Notes: a model not told the origin generated them from the letters alone. DNA of 50,696 bases from Bacillus sp. (in: firmicutes) (GCA_023666125.1 JAMPCN010000001.1:141030-191725); one strand, 5' to 3'; shown: positions 8,102 to 17,949, counted from the stretch's first letter. Translations and numbers: made by a program.

Positions 8102-9652
8102 ATGAATGAGAAGAAAGTCAATTTATCAGCATTGGACGAATACATTAATAAGGTATATGTATTGGTGTTGTTATTAGTGCCGGGAGCGTGCCAGTGTGCG
8201 GGCATTGTGTATACCTTTGAAAAAATTATGGGATGGATGCCGGAAGTAAGCTGGGCGGCATTGATTATATTTGATATTACATGCCTTATTTATCTGGCAG
8301 CAGGCATATTTTTTATTAAGACGGGATTTATGGACGGCATTGTGAGAACTTCCAAGCTGAAGGCGGGAAAAATTTTTCTTGTAGTCATCATGTTCACGCA
8401 GTTTAATTTTATTATTTATATGATTCCGGCCAAGGATTTTTGGGGATTCGCGTTCTTTTTTGTCGTACTGACGACTTTCTTTTTGGATTATAAAATGGTC
8501 GCTGTTACATCTGTGGAAATAGCCGTTTCCTTAGGCGTGGCATGGATTGTAAAGGCGGACGTATTACTGCCGCAGGCGGGTTCCATGTTTATCACCAATA
8601 TGATAAACAGAGTTGTCAGCGTTATTTTAGCGTTACCGACAACCGTGCTTTTAACCTATCTTGTCAACCGTTTTCTTGTGAATGCCAAAAAAGATGAAAT
8701 GGAACGCAATAATGAAAAAGTGCAAAACGTTCTTGATTCCGTGCAGGCATTGTCAGAGAATCTTTTCAGTGCGGGAACGGCTCTTTCGCAGATATCGGAG
8801 AATGAAAGCACTTCGGTGGAAGAACTCTCCGCCACAAGCGAACAGCTTTTAGCAAACAGTAATATGCTTGGCGGCAAGACAGAGGAAAGCATGGCGAATC
8901 TAAATGAATTGGACGAGTGGAAAAATGTTATGGCGGACAACGTGGAAAAGGTAGAAATAACGTCCAAAGATTTATTGGATAAATCCAAAGAAAATGAAAA
9001 GATGCTTGCCAATTTAAAAGCAATCAACGCGGAGTTATCAGAATCTATGCTTGCGACAACGGATGTATCGCAGAAATTATCGGGAGCGGTGGATAAGATT
9101 GGCACAACGCTCAGTTTGATTAATGAAATATCGGAATCGACCAATTTACTGGCGTTAAACGCGTCCATAGAGGCGGCGAGAGCAGGAGAAGCGGGCAAAG
9201 GATTTGCGGTAGTTGCGCAGGAAGTGGGAAATCTGGCGGGCAGTACGCAAAGGTCGCTTGAGGAAGTGGAAACGGTAATAGAGAGCGTACAAAACAATGT
9301 TGATGAGATAGCAATGCACATCAACGAAAACTCCAGAAAATTGGAAAAACAGAATGAATATTTTGTCAACGTATTTGCAGGAATAAGAGATATGACGCAG
9401 TTATTGGATGTATCGGTAAATGCGGTTAATGCCATGGGCGAGGCGCATCATAAACAGACCATGGTAATACAAAATACCGTTTCCATCAATAAGGAGATTG
9501 CGGAGAGCGTCCAAAACGAAAATGAGCAGTTCCAGTCCATTAATAGCATGGTGGAAAGCAATGTAAGCGATATCTCGGAAATGACAACACAGATTAGCGC
9601 CATTAATGAAATGGTTGACGAGATTAACAGGATATTGAAAAACGAGGAATAA
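8102..9652 (+). CDS. Methyl-accepting chemotaxis protein with multi-TM sensor domain
   Basis: A 516-residue receptor when started at the ATG at 8102, which follows GGAGG and AGAAAGG; the frame also has an ATG at 8072 but without a ribosome site. About six membrane helices fill residues 15-200, then a long coiled coil with the hairpin tip [34 protein letters not shown]. The topology matches the receptor at 3113-4624. It ends 3 nt before a TSUP transporter gene, suggesting cotranscription. The ligand is unknown. Confidence 0.92.
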   Translation: MNEKKVNLSALDEYINKVYVLVLLLVPGACQCAGIVYTFEKIMGWMPEVSWAALIIFDITCLIYLAAGIFFIKTGFMDGIVRTSKLKAGKIFLVVIMFTQFNFIIYMIPAKDFWGFAFFFVVLTTFFLDYKMVAVTSVEIAVSLGVAWIVKADVLLPQAGSMFITNMINRVVSVILALPTTVLLTYLVNRFLVNAKKDEMERNNEKVQNVLDSVQALSENLFSAGTALSQISENESTSVEELSATSEQLLANSNMLGGKTEESMANLNELDEWKNVMADNVEKVEITSKDLLDKSKENEKMLANLKAINAELSESMLATTDVSQKLSGAVDKIGTTLSLINEISESTNLLALNASIEAARAGEAGKGFAVVAQEVGNLAGSTQRSLEEVETVIESVQNNVDEIAMHINENSRKLEKQNEYFVNVFAGIRDMTQLLDVSVNAVNAMGEAHHKQTMVIQNTVSINKEIAESVQNENEQFQSINSMVESNVSDISEMTTQISAINEMVDEINRILKNEE

Positions 9653-9655
9653 CGT

Positions 9656-10423
9656 ATGTATCGATTCATCATCTGCTTTATCGCGGGAATAGGCGCGGGG
9701 CTTGGCACGGGATTTGCGGGCATGAGCGCCGCCGCCGTTATCAGCCCGATGCTTATTACTTTTTTAGGGCTTCCGGCATATGAAGCCGTCGGTATCGCGC
9801 TTGCCAGCGATGTATTAGCAAGCGCCATCAGCGCTTATACTTATGGGAAAAATAAGAATCTGGATATCCGCAACGGTCTGGTTATGATGGCGGCGGTTTT
9901 AGCGTTTACCTTTGTCGGCAGTTTTGTGGCAAGTCTGGTTCCGAATACGACCATGGGGAGTTTTTCGGTGTTTATGACGCTGCTTTTAGGCATTAAGTTC
10001 ATCGTCAAACCGGTTATGACGACAAAAGAGGCGATGGAGAAAGTAGACGGCAGAAAAAGGATTATCCAGTCGCTGATAAGCGGCGTGATAGTCGGTTTTA
10101 TCTGCGGTTTTGTCGGCGCGGGCGGCGGTATGATGATGTTACTGATTTTAACGGGCGTTTTGGGATATGAACTGAAAACGGCGGTTGGCACAAGCGTTTT
10201 TATTATGGCATTTACGGCTTTTACAGGCGCGGTAAGCCACTTTATTATCGGCGGTATGCCGGATTTGTGGTGCCTGTTATTCTGCGTGGCTTCCACGCTG
10301 TTATGGGCAAGAATCGCCGCTAAATTTGCCAATAAGGCAAGCGCGCTTGTTTTAAACCGTGCTACGGGCGTCGTGCTTGCCGTTTTGGGCGCGGCAATTC
10401 TTGCTGTGAATTATATCCAATAG
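9656..10423 (+). CDS. TSUP (TauE/SafE) family membrane transporter
   Basis: A 255-residue, almost wholly hydrophobic protein with about eight membrane helices in two repeats. The first half has GIGAGLGTGFAGMSAAAVISPML and the second has GFICGFVGAGGGMMMLLIL, the paired glycine-rich motifs of the TauE/SafE (sulfite/organosulfonate exporter) family. The repeat structure and length are normal for the family. Substrates are often sulfur oxyanions or small organic acids, but the sequence does not say which. The start ATG at 9656 uses a GAGGAA site inside the end of the preceding chemoreceptor gene, so the two are likely cotranscribed, and the receptor could sense the transported compound (inference). 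Confidence 0.88.
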   Translation: MYRFIICFIAGIGAGLGTGFAGMSAAAVISPMLITFLGLPAYEAVGIALASDVLASAISAYTYGKNKNLDIRNGLVMMAAVLAFTFVGSFVASLVPNTTMGSFSVFMTLLLGIKFIVKPVMTTKEAMEKVDGRKRIIQSLISGVIVGFICGFVGAGGGMMMLLILTGVLGYELKTAVGTSVFIMAFTAFTGAVSHFIIGGMPDLWCLLFCVASTLLWARIAAKFANKASALVLNRATGVVLAVLGAAILAVNYIQ

Positions 10424-10433
10424 ACGTTTTCTG

Positions 10434-11786
10434 TTATCCCGCAAGCTGTAATATTTTTTCCATATCGGCAATCAGGCTGCGCGAAAAGTTTTCCGCTTCA
10501 TAATATATCTGTTCCGCTTCTGCGAAGGAACCGCTGTGGATAGCGTCGATAACGGCGGCTCCATAGGTGTGGAATTTTTTATGTTTGGGTCCAAGCCCCT
10601 CCCAGAGCGGTAAAACGCCGGGAATATCGGGCGTCATGGCGTAGTAGAAATGCCCGAATCCGCATTTGGAAGAATCTAATTGTAATGGATTGACGGTTTT
10701 TTCATCTACCATTTTCCTTAAATTGCCTAACCATGTATGGTGGGAGGAAATAGCATTCTGCATATACTGGGAAAATTCTTCCGCTTTCAAATGATAGAAA
10801 GCGTCTTTTGTCATATCGCCCATCTGCTTTACGGTTTCGTCCAGCGTCTTTTCGATATCAACGACCGGTTCGGAAGCTTTCTGCAGTTCCTGACCGACCT
10901 GGCGCATAAATTCCGTACTGTCTCTTAACTGGTTTTCCATTTCCGTCATGGAGCTGCTGATTTCCTCGCTGACGGCAGCAATGGAACTGACGGACTCATT
11001 TACTTTGGAAACATAGCGTTTGCTTTCGTCGTTTAGCTCCCATACATTATTGATGCCGTCCGCCATCGCGCTTAATGACCGGATGGTGCTGGAGGAGCTG
11101 GTTACGCTCTTTTCGGAAGCGTCCTTCATGCTTGCCACGAAAACGCTCATATCTTTGGTCAGTTTCTGCGTTTCTTCTGCAAGCGTCCTGATTTCGCTTG
11201 CCACAACGGCAAAGCCTTTCCCGGATTCGCCGGCTCTTGCGGCTTCCACGGAAGCATTCAGCGCTAAAATATTTGTCTGTAAGGAAATGGAGTCGATTCC
11301 TGAAATGACATTGTTAAGCTGATTAATGATATTTACCAGCTCATCCATGTCATTTTGCAGTTCCTTGGAAACGGCAATAGTCTGTTCCGACAAATCTTTA
11401 ATATTTGTCAGTTCGTTCTGTCCGGCTTCTATTTTACGGTAGACTTCATCTGTCGCGCCGGAGACTTCAATGATATTATTGGTAAGTTCTTCGTGCTGAT
11501 TATTTGCTTTTTCGCCTCCGGAGGACGCTCCGAAGATGGTTTCTGTTGCTTTGGTGACTTTCCGGGAAATGTCCATTATTTTTTCGGTTTGATGCTGCAT
11601 GGTTAGGTCGAGAGAACTGATTTGCATGACGGCTTTGATGTTTTTTTCAAAAACTTCTGCAAACTGTCGTCGTCCGTGAAAGAGCCTTGTATAGATTTTG
11701 TTGAGTTCAGGCGCTTTGGAGTAATCGGTATCTTTGAGTTCTGAGACGGCCCGCATAAGGGCTGCTTTTCCTTTTTTGATTGCCAT
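10434..11786 (-). CDS. Soluble chemoreceptor with C-terminal CZB zinc-binding domain
   Basis: A 450-residue chemoreceptor with no membrane helix. The signalling hairpin tip ([37 protein letters not shown]) is in the middle, and residues about 336-450 form a CZB domain. Its zinc ligands are all visible and fit the pattern HxxW, CxFGxFY, HxxxH: H349, C375, H402 and H406. CZB chemoreceptors and cyclases respond to zinc and, in TlpD, to oxidants such as hypochlorous acid, so a cytoplasmic zinc or oxidant sensor is likely. The start has GAGGAT upstream. It is convergent with the TSUP gene, 10 nt away, with no clear terminator between. Confidence 0.93.
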   Translation of the reverse strand: MAIKKGKAALMRAVSELKDTDYSKAPELNKIYTRLFHGRRQFAEVFEKNIKAVMQISSLDLTMQHQTEKIMDISRKVTKATETIFGASSGGEKANNQHEELTNNIIEVSGATDEVYRKIEAGQNELTNIKDLSEQTIAVSKELQNDMDELVNIINQLNNVISGIDSISLQTNILALNASVEAARAGESGKGFAVVASEIRTLAEETQKLTKDMSVFVASMKDASEKSVTSSSSTIRSLSAMADGINNVWELNDESKRYVSKVNESVSSIAAVSEEISSSMTEMENQLRDSTEFMRQVGQELQKASEPVVDIEKTLDETVKQMGDMTKDAFYHLKAEEFSQYMQNAISSHHTWLGNLRKMVDEKTVNPLQLDSSKCGFGHFYYAMTPDIPGVLPLWEGLGPKHKKFHTYGAAVIDAIHSGSFAEAEQIYYEAENFSRSLIADMEKILQLAG

Positions 11787-11869
11787 TTACATATCCTCTT
11801 TGCTTTCTTAAATTTTACCTGCTACTTTCATCATACGGGATTTTAAAGTTTTTGCAAGCTTTTTTCTAC

Positions 11870-11897
11870 TTTTCATAGTGGAAATTTGTGTTACAAT
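11870..11897 (+). promoter_or_regulatory. Extended -10 promoter for rhaD-bsh
   Basis: TGT followed by TACAAT (11892-11897) forms an extended -10, with a weak TTTTCA (11870-11875) 16 nt upstream. It lies about 75 nt before the aldolase start. Confidence 0.45.
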
Positions 11898-11972
11898 AGG
11901 ATTATGCAAATAATATATTGAAATGATGCGGCGGTATGAGCGCGCATTATCGGAAAGAGAGGGGTATATCAT

Positions 11973-12821
11973 ATGAGAATATTGGACACAAAATTTGTGC
12001 GCGGATTTATTAAGATGGCGGACGACGGGTTTCAGCAGGGCTGGCATGAGAGAAACGGCGGTAATTTATCCTACCGCTTAAAACCGGAAGAGGTAGAGGG
12101 AATCAAGTCGAGACTCAGCGATAACGGCGAATGGATACCTATCGGCGTAAGCGTTCCGGGACTTGCGGGCGAATATTTCCTGGTGACGGGAAGCGGCAAG
12201 TATTTTCGTAATATTATTGTAGACCCGGAAGCGTGTATTGCAATTATAGAATTGGATGATAAGGGAGAAAATTACCGTATCCGCTGGGGACTGGTAGAGG
12301 GAGGCGTACCGACGAGCGAGCTGCCGTCCCATCTGATGAACCATGAGGTGAAAAAACGCGTAACGGACGGCAGACACCGCGTTATTTATCATGCGCATAC
12401 GACGAATATCATTGCGCTGACTTTTATCCTGCCGTTGGACGATATCATTTTTACAAGGGAATTATGGGAAGCGGCGACGGAGTGTCCTGTTGTCTTTCCG
12501 CAGGGCGTGGGCGTTGTAAGCTGGATGGTTCCGGGCGGAAGAGAAATTGCGGTTGCCACGAGTAAGTTGATGGAGCAGTATGACGTAGCGGTCTGGGCGC
12601 ATCACGGCATGTTCTGTTCGGGGGAGGATTTTGATTTGACGTTCGGTCTGCTGCATACGGTGGAAAAATCAGCGGAAATCCTGATTAAGATATATTCCGT
12701 ATCGCCGAGAAAATTACAGACCATTACGCCGGAAAATTTCAGGGATGTCGGAAAGGCTTTCCATGTGGAACTGCCGGAGCGGTTTTTATTTGAAAAGAAA
12801 GACAAAATCATCTATGAATAA
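11973..12821 (+). CDS. rhaD: Rhamnulose-1-phosphate aldolase
   Basis: This 282-residue class II aldolase family protein is close in length to E. coli RhaD. It would split L-rhamnulose 1-phosphate into dihydroxyacetone phosphate and L-lactaldehyde in the cytoplasm. Visible marks are WHERNGGNLSYR near the start (phosphate-binding NGGN), FLVTGSGKYF, the zinc histidines in YHAHTTN (H140, H142) and in WAHHGMFCSG (H211), and an acidic ELPSHLMNHE segment. These align with the known E. coli ligands H141, H143 and H212 with a one-residue offset. The ribosome site is GAGAGGGG. No rhamnose isomerase, kinase or transporter is nearby, so the rest of the pathway must lie elsewhere. The next gene, 14 nt downstream, is a bile salt hydrolase. 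Confidence 0.9.
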   Translation: MRILDTKFVRGFIKMADDGFQQGWHERNGGNLSYRLKPEEVEGIKSRLSDNGEWIPIGVSVPGLAGEYFLVTGSGKYFRNIIVDPEACIAIIELDDKGENYRIRWGLVEGGVPTSELPSHLMNHEVKKRVTDGRHRVIYHAHTTNIIALTFILPLDDIIFTRELWEAATECPVVFPQGVGVVSWMVPGGREIAVATSKLMEQYDVAVWAHHGMFCSGEDFDLTFGLLHTVEKSAEILIKIYSVSPRKLQTITPENFRDVGKAFHVELPERFLFEKKDKIIYE

Positions 12822-12835
12822 AAGGAGATGCGCTT

Positions 12836-13813
12836 ATGTGTACGGCTGCAACTTATAAGACAAAAGATTTTTATTTCGGGCGTACGTTGGACTATGAATT
12901 TTCCTATGGGGAAGAAGTGGTGATTACGCCCAGAAACTATGGTTTTCAATTTCGGCATATGGAACCCATGGGAAATCACTACGCCATGATTGGCATGGCG
13001 CATATGGAGGGAGATTATCCGCTCTATTATGATGCCGTAAATGAGAAAGGCCTTGGCATAGCGGGCTTAAATTTTGTCGGCAATGCGGATTATAAGGACG
13101 TCATGCAGGGAAAAGATAATGTGGCGCAGTTTGAATTGATATTATGGGCGCTTGGCAAATGCGCCACCGTAAAAGAGGCAAGGACGCTTTTTGCGAATAT
13201 GAATCTGACTAATACGCAGTTTCATGAAAAACTTCCTTTGGGGCAGCTTCACTGGATAATAGCGGATAAAGAAGAAGCGATAGTGTTGGAATCCGTAAAG
13301 GACGGTATCAAAATCTATGACAATCCGGCGGGCGTTTTGACAAATAACCCGACTTTCCCGGAGCAGATGTTTGCACTCAATAATTACATGCACCTATCCG
13401 CGAAAGCGCCGCAGAATCTCTTCTCGGAGAAATTACCGTTACAGGCATACAGCCGCGGCATGGGCGCGTTAGGGCTGCCCGGGGATTTATCTTCCCAGTC
13501 GCGCTTTGTCAGGGTCGCGTTTACGAAAATGAATGCGGTATCCGGTGATTCCGAAACAGAAAGCGTCAGCCAGTTTTTCCATATTCTTGGCAGCGTAGAC
13601 CAGCAGCGGGGATGCTGTGATATGGGTGGCGGGAAATATGAGATTACGATTTATACGTCCTGCTGTAATGCGGATAAAGGAATTTATTATTATACGACTT
13701 ATGATAACCACCAGATTACGGCGGTCGATATGCACTTAGAGAATCTGGACGCAGAAAAGGTCATCAGATATCCGCTGATTTTGGAAGAACAGATTAGGAG
13801 GCAGAACGGATAA
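12836..13813 (+). CDS. bsh: Choloylglycine hydrolase (bile salt hydrolase type)
   Basis: A 325-residue N-terminal nucleophile hydrolase of the choloylglycine hydrolase/penicillin V acylase family, predicted to free glycine or taurine from conjugated bile salts. There is no signal peptide; Met1 removal would expose Cys2 as nucleophile. From my memory of the Clostridium perfringens enzyme, the conserved residues are C2, R16, D19 (FGRTLDYE), N79 (AGLNF), N170 (VLTNNPTF) and R223 (QSRFVRVAF), with GLPGDLSS nearby. That loop and ending (YTSC, KGIYYYTTYDN) favour bile salt hydrolase over penicillin V acylase. AAGGAG precedes the start. It is 14 nt after rhaD and probably in the same operon. The enzyme marks a host-gut lifestyle. 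Confidence 0.88.
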   Translation: MCTAATYKTKDFYFGRTLDYEFSYGEEVVITPRNYGFQFRHMEPMGNHYAMIGMAHMEGDYPLYYDAVNEKGLGIAGLNFVGNADYKDVMQGKDNVAQFELILWALGKCATVKEARTLFANMNLTNTQFHEKLPLGQLHWIIADKEEAIVLESVKDGIKIYDNPAGVLTNNPTFPEQMFALNNYMHLSAKAPQNLFSEKLPLQAYSRGMGALGLPGDLSSQSRFVRVAFTKMNAVSGDSETESVSQFFHILGSVDQQRGCCDMGGGKYEITIYTSCCNADKGIYYYTTYDNHQITAVDMHLENLDAEKVIRYPLILEEQIRRQNG

Positions 13814-13927
13814 CAAAGAAAAGAATTTGGCATAGTCATGACGGCCGTTTTGTGCTAAAATATAAGAGTTGTGTAAAAGATGTCTCTCAAACGACAGACA
13901 AAAGAAAAATCAGGGGAAGAAAATACC

Positions 13928-14998
13928 ATGCAGAGCAGAATACTGGTCGCGGATGACGCGGAGGTAAACCGCGAGATACTGCGCGAGATGCTGAAAGATG
14001 AATATTTGGTGGATACTGCAAAAGACGGCGTAGAGGCGCTTGATAAACTACAGGAATTCCTGGAAGAGACGTCCGCGCTCATTCTGGATTTGCAGATGCC
14101 GAGAATGGATGGGTTTGCGGTTATTGAGACGCTTAGGAAAAACGGATGGTTAAGTAAAATCCCGGTGCTTGTCATCAGCAGTGAGAATGCGGTGGATATT
14201 GAGAATCAGTGCTTTTCTTTGGGGGTTTTGGATTTTATCCATAAGCCCTTTGAAACGTCTGTTGTAAAAAACAGGATAAGGAATACGGTAGACCTTTTTG
14301 CCTATAAGAACAGGCTGGAACTCAAAGTCAAAAAACAGTCGCAGATTATAGAAATGCAGGCGGAGAAACTAAGGGGCGCAGAGTCTTTTAACCATCTGAT
14401 GATGGAGTATCGCTGTGCCATTATGGAGATTGAGACCAAATTAAAGGTGTTGAACGAAGAATTTTCCCGGGCATATAACCGCAATCCGTTTGAGTCGATT
14501 AAGAGCAGGTTAAAGTCTCCTGAGAGCATTTATGAAAAGTTACAGCGCAAAGGGTATTCCATTACCGTTGACAATATAGAAAAGCATTTGGCGGATGTGG
14601 CGGGCGTACGCGTTATCTGTTCTTTTCCGGACGATATCTATAGGCTGGCGAGTTTTCTTGTCAGACAGGACGATATCATTCTGGTGAAAGAAAAGGATTA
14701 TATCAAAAATCCCAAGCCCAACGGATACCGGAGCCTTCACTTAATCGTCAGTATTCCGATTTTTTTGTCTGATGAAAAAAAGTACAGGAAAGTGGAAGTG
14801 CAGTTTCGGACGATTGCCATGGATTTCTGGGCAAGTCTGGAACATAAGTTGAAATATAAAAAAGATGTGGAAGACGCGGAGGCGATTGTCAAACAGTTAA
14901 AAGCCTGTGCGGATTCCATTGGACTTTTAGATTATCAGATGCAGGAGATTAGACATAAAATTGATACACATAATGAAAAAGACGGCAAAGATATCTGA
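13928..14998 (+). CDS. Response regulator receiver domain fused to a RelA/SpoT-type (p)ppGpp synthetase domain
   Basis: A 356-residue two-domain protein. Residues 1-120 are a CheY-like receiver: acidic pocket VADD (D9, D10), phospho-acceptor D54 in LILDLQMPRMDGF, and the lysine in DFIHKPF. A helical linker (about 120-180) leads to a small-alarmone-synthetase-type domain. RLKSPESIYEKL, DVAGVRVIC (metal Asp), DYIKNPKPNGYRSLH (acceptor-nucleotide loop) and VEVQFRTIAMDFWASLEHKLKYK are all intact. No hydrolase (HD), TGS or ACT domain is present. Phosphorylation may therefore gate pppGpp/ppGpp synthesis; that is inference. Start chosen at 13928 because AGGGGA precedes it; the in-frame ATG at 13880 has none. 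No partner histidine kinase is adjacent. glgX follows by 31 nt. Confidence 0.9.
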   Translation: MQSRILVADDAEVNREILREMLKDEYLVDTAKDGVEALDKLQEFLEETSALILDLQMPRMDGFAVIETLRKNGWLSKIPVLVISSENAVDIENQCFSLGVLDFIHKPFETSVVKNRIRNTVDLFAYKNRLELKVKKQSQIIEMQAEKLRGAESFNHLMMEYRCAIMEIETKLKVLNEEFSRAYNRNPFESIKSRLKSPESIYEKLQRKGYSITVDNIEKHLADVAGVRVICSFPDDIYRLASFLVRQDDIILVKEKDYIKNPKPNGYRSLHLIVSIPIFLSDEKKYRKVEVQFRTIAMDFWASLEHKLKYKKDVEDAEAIVKQLKACADSIGLLDYQMQEIRHKIDTHNEKDGKDI

Positions 14999-15029
14999 TT
15001 TACGAAGTAGCCTGAAAGGAAGAAAAAAT

Positions 15030-17144
15030 ATGGATTTTACAAAGCAGAAACCCAAAAGAGGCGTTGGTTTACAGCCGCTTGATATCATTGACGGGTTTAA
15101 GGTCCGGCCGGGATTTTATAACAGAGACGGTGCGGCGGCAGCGTCAAACGGCGTCAGTTTCACGATTCATTCATTCGGCGCAACAAGCTGTACGCTTTTA
15201 CTGTTTCATCCGCATGAAAAGGAGCCTTATGCAAGACTTAAATTTCCGGAGTCCTATCATATCGGCAATACTTATTCCATGCTGGTTTTTGATTTAAAAA
15301 TTGAGGAATTTGAGTACGCTTTTCAGTTGGACGGGCCTTATGACAAGGAAAAAGGATTGCTTTTTGACAAAAACAATATCTTGTTAGACCCTTATGCGAG
15401 GGCGGTGACAGGACAGAGAAACTGGGGAGACAGACCGGAAAGCGACAACGGTTTTGTTTATCATGCAAGGGTTGTCGAGAATAACTTTGACTGGGGCAAT
15501 ATCAGGCAGTTGGAACATCCTGTAGAGGATTTGGTGATTTATGAGATGCACGTGAGAGGATTTACCAAGGACGCTTCTTCCGGCGTGACGGCGAAAGGTA
15601 CATATGAAGGACTGCGCCAGAAGATTCCTTATCTGAAAGATTTGGGAATCAACGCGGTGGAACTGATGCCTATTTTTGAATTTGACGAAATGGAAAGCGC
15701 CAGAGTAGTGGACGGGCAGCAGCTTTATAATTATTGGGGATATAATACGGTCTGCTTTTTTGCGCCGAATACAAGTTATACTTCCGTTGTGGAACATAAT
15801 CATGAGGGCGACGAGTTAAAACAGCTTATTTATGAACTAAAGGAAAACGGCATCGAAGTGATTCTGGATGTCGTCTTTAACCATACGGCGGAGGGAAACG
15901 AGGACGGACCCTGCTTCTCTTTTAAGGGAATCGATAACAATATTTATTATATTTTAACGCCGGGCGGATATTATTATAATTTCAGCGGGTGCGGCAATGT
16001 CTTAAACTGCAATCATCCGACAACCCGCCGTTTTATCATTGACTGCCTGCGTTTCTGGGCGACGGAATACCGTGTGGACGGCTTCCGTTTTGACCTTGCG
16101 TCTATCTTATCCAGAGACCAGCACGGCGCGCCTATGGCGGAGCCTCCTATTTTACATGCGATTGCCTGCGATTCCATTTTGGGGAAAGTAAAGCTGATTG
16201 CGGAAGCATGGGATGCAGGAGGGCTGTATCAGGTAGGGAATTTCCCGTCTTTTAACAGGTGGTCCGAATGGAACGGAAAGTACCGCGACGATATGCGGCG
16301 TTTCTTAAAGGGAGACGAGGGCATGGCCGCAACGGCGATTACAAGGATTACCGGTTCTAAGGATATGTATGACGCACAGGTAAGAGGACACGGCGCTTCC
16401 GTAAATTTCTTAACCTGTCATGACGGCTTTACGCTTTATGATTTATATGCCTATAATATGAAGCATAACGAGAAAAACGGCTGGAACAATACTGACGGAG
16501 ATAATAACGGTAACAGTTGGAACTGTGGCGAGGAAGGGCAGACGGATAACCCTGAGGTGGAAACGCTTCGCCGCCGCATGGTAAAAAATGCGTTCGCCAC
16601 TTTGATGTGCAGCAGGGGAACGGCGATGTTTTATGCCGGGGATGAGTTTTGCAATACGCAGTTTGGCAATAATAACGCATACTGCCAGGATAATATTATT
16701 TCCTGGCTGGATTGGAACAGGCTGGATGAATATCGGGAAATCCATGACTTTTTCCGCTATATGATAGCGTTCCGTAAAAAACATGCTATTTTAAGAAAGT
16801 CTACGCCGCAGGTTTCGAGCAAACTGCCGGAAATCAGCATCCATAACGGTCATCCGTGGAATGTTGGAATGGATTATAACGGCAGGCTTATCGGCATTAT
16901 GTATGCGGGCAGGGATGAAAAGAACGAAGAAGACGACATTATTTTCTATGCCATGAACGCATATTGGGAGACTGTTATCATGCAGCTTCCGGAACTGCCA
17001 AACGGTATGAAATGGAAAGTGTGCGTCAATACGTTTATACCGTATGAAGACGGACAGGACGTAGAGGCGATGACGGAGTTTCAATATAAAAGCACCCTGA
17101 AAATACCGCCGCGTACGGTGATTGTTTTGGAGGCGCAGATATGA
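15030..17144 (+). CDS. glgX: Glycogen debranching enzyme (GH13 isoamylase/GlgX type)
   Basis: This 704-residue enzyme hydrolyses alpha-1,6 branch points in glycogen or limit dextrins. An N-terminal CBM48-like beta domain (about 25-150) precedes the GH13 barrel. Catalytic residues are visible: nucleophile D355 in DGFRFDLASIL, acid E392 in IAEAWDAGG and the transition-state Asp D465 in TCHDGFTLYD, with WNCGEEGQTDN following as in GlgX and TreX. The start at 15030 has AAAGGAAG; the longer frame from 14961 overlaps the preceding gene and lacks a site. It shares ATGA with trpC (4-nt overlap), an unusual pairing of glycogen use with tryptophan synthesis. No other glycogen gene is in view. Confidence 0.92.
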   Translation: MDFTKQKPKRGVGLQPLDIIDGFKVRPGFYNRDGAAAASNGVSFTIHSFGATSCTLLLFHPHEKEPYARLKFPESYHIGNTYSMLVFDLKIEEFEYAFQLDGPYDKEKGLLFDKNNILLDPYARAVTGQRNWGDRPESDNGFVYHARVVENNFDWGNIRQLEHPVEDLVIYEMHVRGFTKDASSGVTAKGTYEGLRQKIPYLKDLGINAVELMPIFEFDEMESARVVDGQQLYNYWGYNTVCFFAPNTSYTSVVEHNHEGDELKQLIYELKENGIEVILDVVFNHTAEGNEDGPCFSFKGIDNNIYYILTPGGYYYNFSGCGNVLNCNHPTTRRFIIDCLRFWATEYRVDGFRFDLASILSRDQHGAPMAEPPILHAIACDSILGKVKLIAEAWDAGGLYQVGNFPSFNRWSEWNGKYRDDMRRFLKGDEGMAATAITRITGSKDMYDAQVRGHGASVNFLTCHDGFTLYDLYAYNMKHNEKNGWNNTDGDNNGNSWNCGEEGQTDNPEVETLRRRMVKNAFATLMCSRGTAMFYAGDEFCNTQFGNNNAYCQDNIISWLDWNRLDEYREIHDFFRYMIAFRKKHAILRKSTPQVSSKLPEISIHNGHPWNVGMDYNGRLIGIMYAGRDEKNEEDDIIFYAMNAYWETVIMQLPELPNGMKWKVCVNTFIPYEDGQDVEAMTEFQYKSTLKIPPRTVIVLEAQI

Positions 17145-17917
17145 TACTGGATGAGATTGTAGCGGATAAGAAAAAAAGGCTCATAGAGCATAAGGCAAGA
17201 ATATCGGAAGAAGAGATGAAAGAGCTGGCGGCGGACTGCGACAGGGAAAGCATCAGCTTCTATCAGGCGCTTGCCAAAGACGGGCTTTCCATCATCGGAG
17301 AGTTTAAGAAAGCGTCGCCAAGCCATGGGAAGATGGATAATAAAATAGAGCTGACGGACAGAATTGATAAATATAACGCTTCCGTAGACGCCATTTCCTG
17401 TCTGACGGAAGAAGACCACTTTTTGGGAAGTGTGGACTATTTTAAAAAAATCCGTGCGATTACCCCGCTGCCGATGATTCGTAAGGATTTTATCATTGAC
17501 CCGTATCAGATTTTTGAGGCGAAGGTTATCGGTGCGGACTGCATTTTATTGATTGCCGCGATATTGACCGACAGGGAGCTTAAAATGTTTTATGAACTTG
17601 CTTACGCACTCGGTATGGACGTGCTGGTGGAAGTGCATGATGAAACGGAGATGATGCGCGCGATTGGCCTTGATGCGAAAATTATCGGCGTCAATAACAG
17701 GAATTTAAAAGATTTTACGATTGATTTGCATACAACGAAGAAGCTGGCGCAGATGATGCCGAAAGAAACGATTCTCGTATCGGAAAGCGGCGTTACAAAA
17801 GATGAGGATATTATCTTTTTAAAACAGACGGGCGTGGATGCACTGTTAATCGGCACCGTCTTTATGGAAGCAAAAGAGCCGGAACTGTTGGCAAAGAAGT
17901 GGAAAGAACTGGCGTAG
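17141..17917 (+). CDS. trpC: Indole-3-glycerol-phosphate synthase
   Basis: A 258-residue TIM-barrel enzyme closing the indole ring from carboxyphenylamino-deoxyribulose phosphate. The signature IIGEFKKASPSHG carries E54 and K56; then IRKDFIID, LIAAIL, VEVHDETE, IGVNNRNLKDF, LVSESGV and ALLIGTVFM give the usual strand order. Length is normal and there is no fusion to TrpF. Its start overlaps the glgX stop by 4 nt, which indicates translational coupling and leaves no room for a separate promoter or attenuator directly before trpC. trpE, trpG and trpD are not in this cluster. Confidence 0.96.
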   Translation: MILDEIVADKKKRLIEHKARISEEEMKELAADCDRESISFYQALAKDGLSIIGEFKKASPSHGKMDNKIELTDRIDKYNASVDAISCLTEEDHFLGSVDYFKKIRAITPLPMIRKDFIIDPYQIFEAKVIGADCILLIAAILTDRELKMFYELAYALGMDVLVEVHDETEMMRAIGLDAKIIGVNNRNLKDFTIDLHTTKKLAQMMPKETILVSESGVTKDEDIIFLKQTGVDALLIGTVFMEAKEPELLAKKWKELA

Positions 17918-17949
17918 GATAAGGATTATCAAAAGCCGGAGAAAAGGAT

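Noticed and set aside
8656-9435. 259-residue minus-strand ORF across the second chemoreceptor
   Set aside because: Antisense shadow of the receptor's coiled coil; Ser/Leu/Ala-rich with no motif or start signal.
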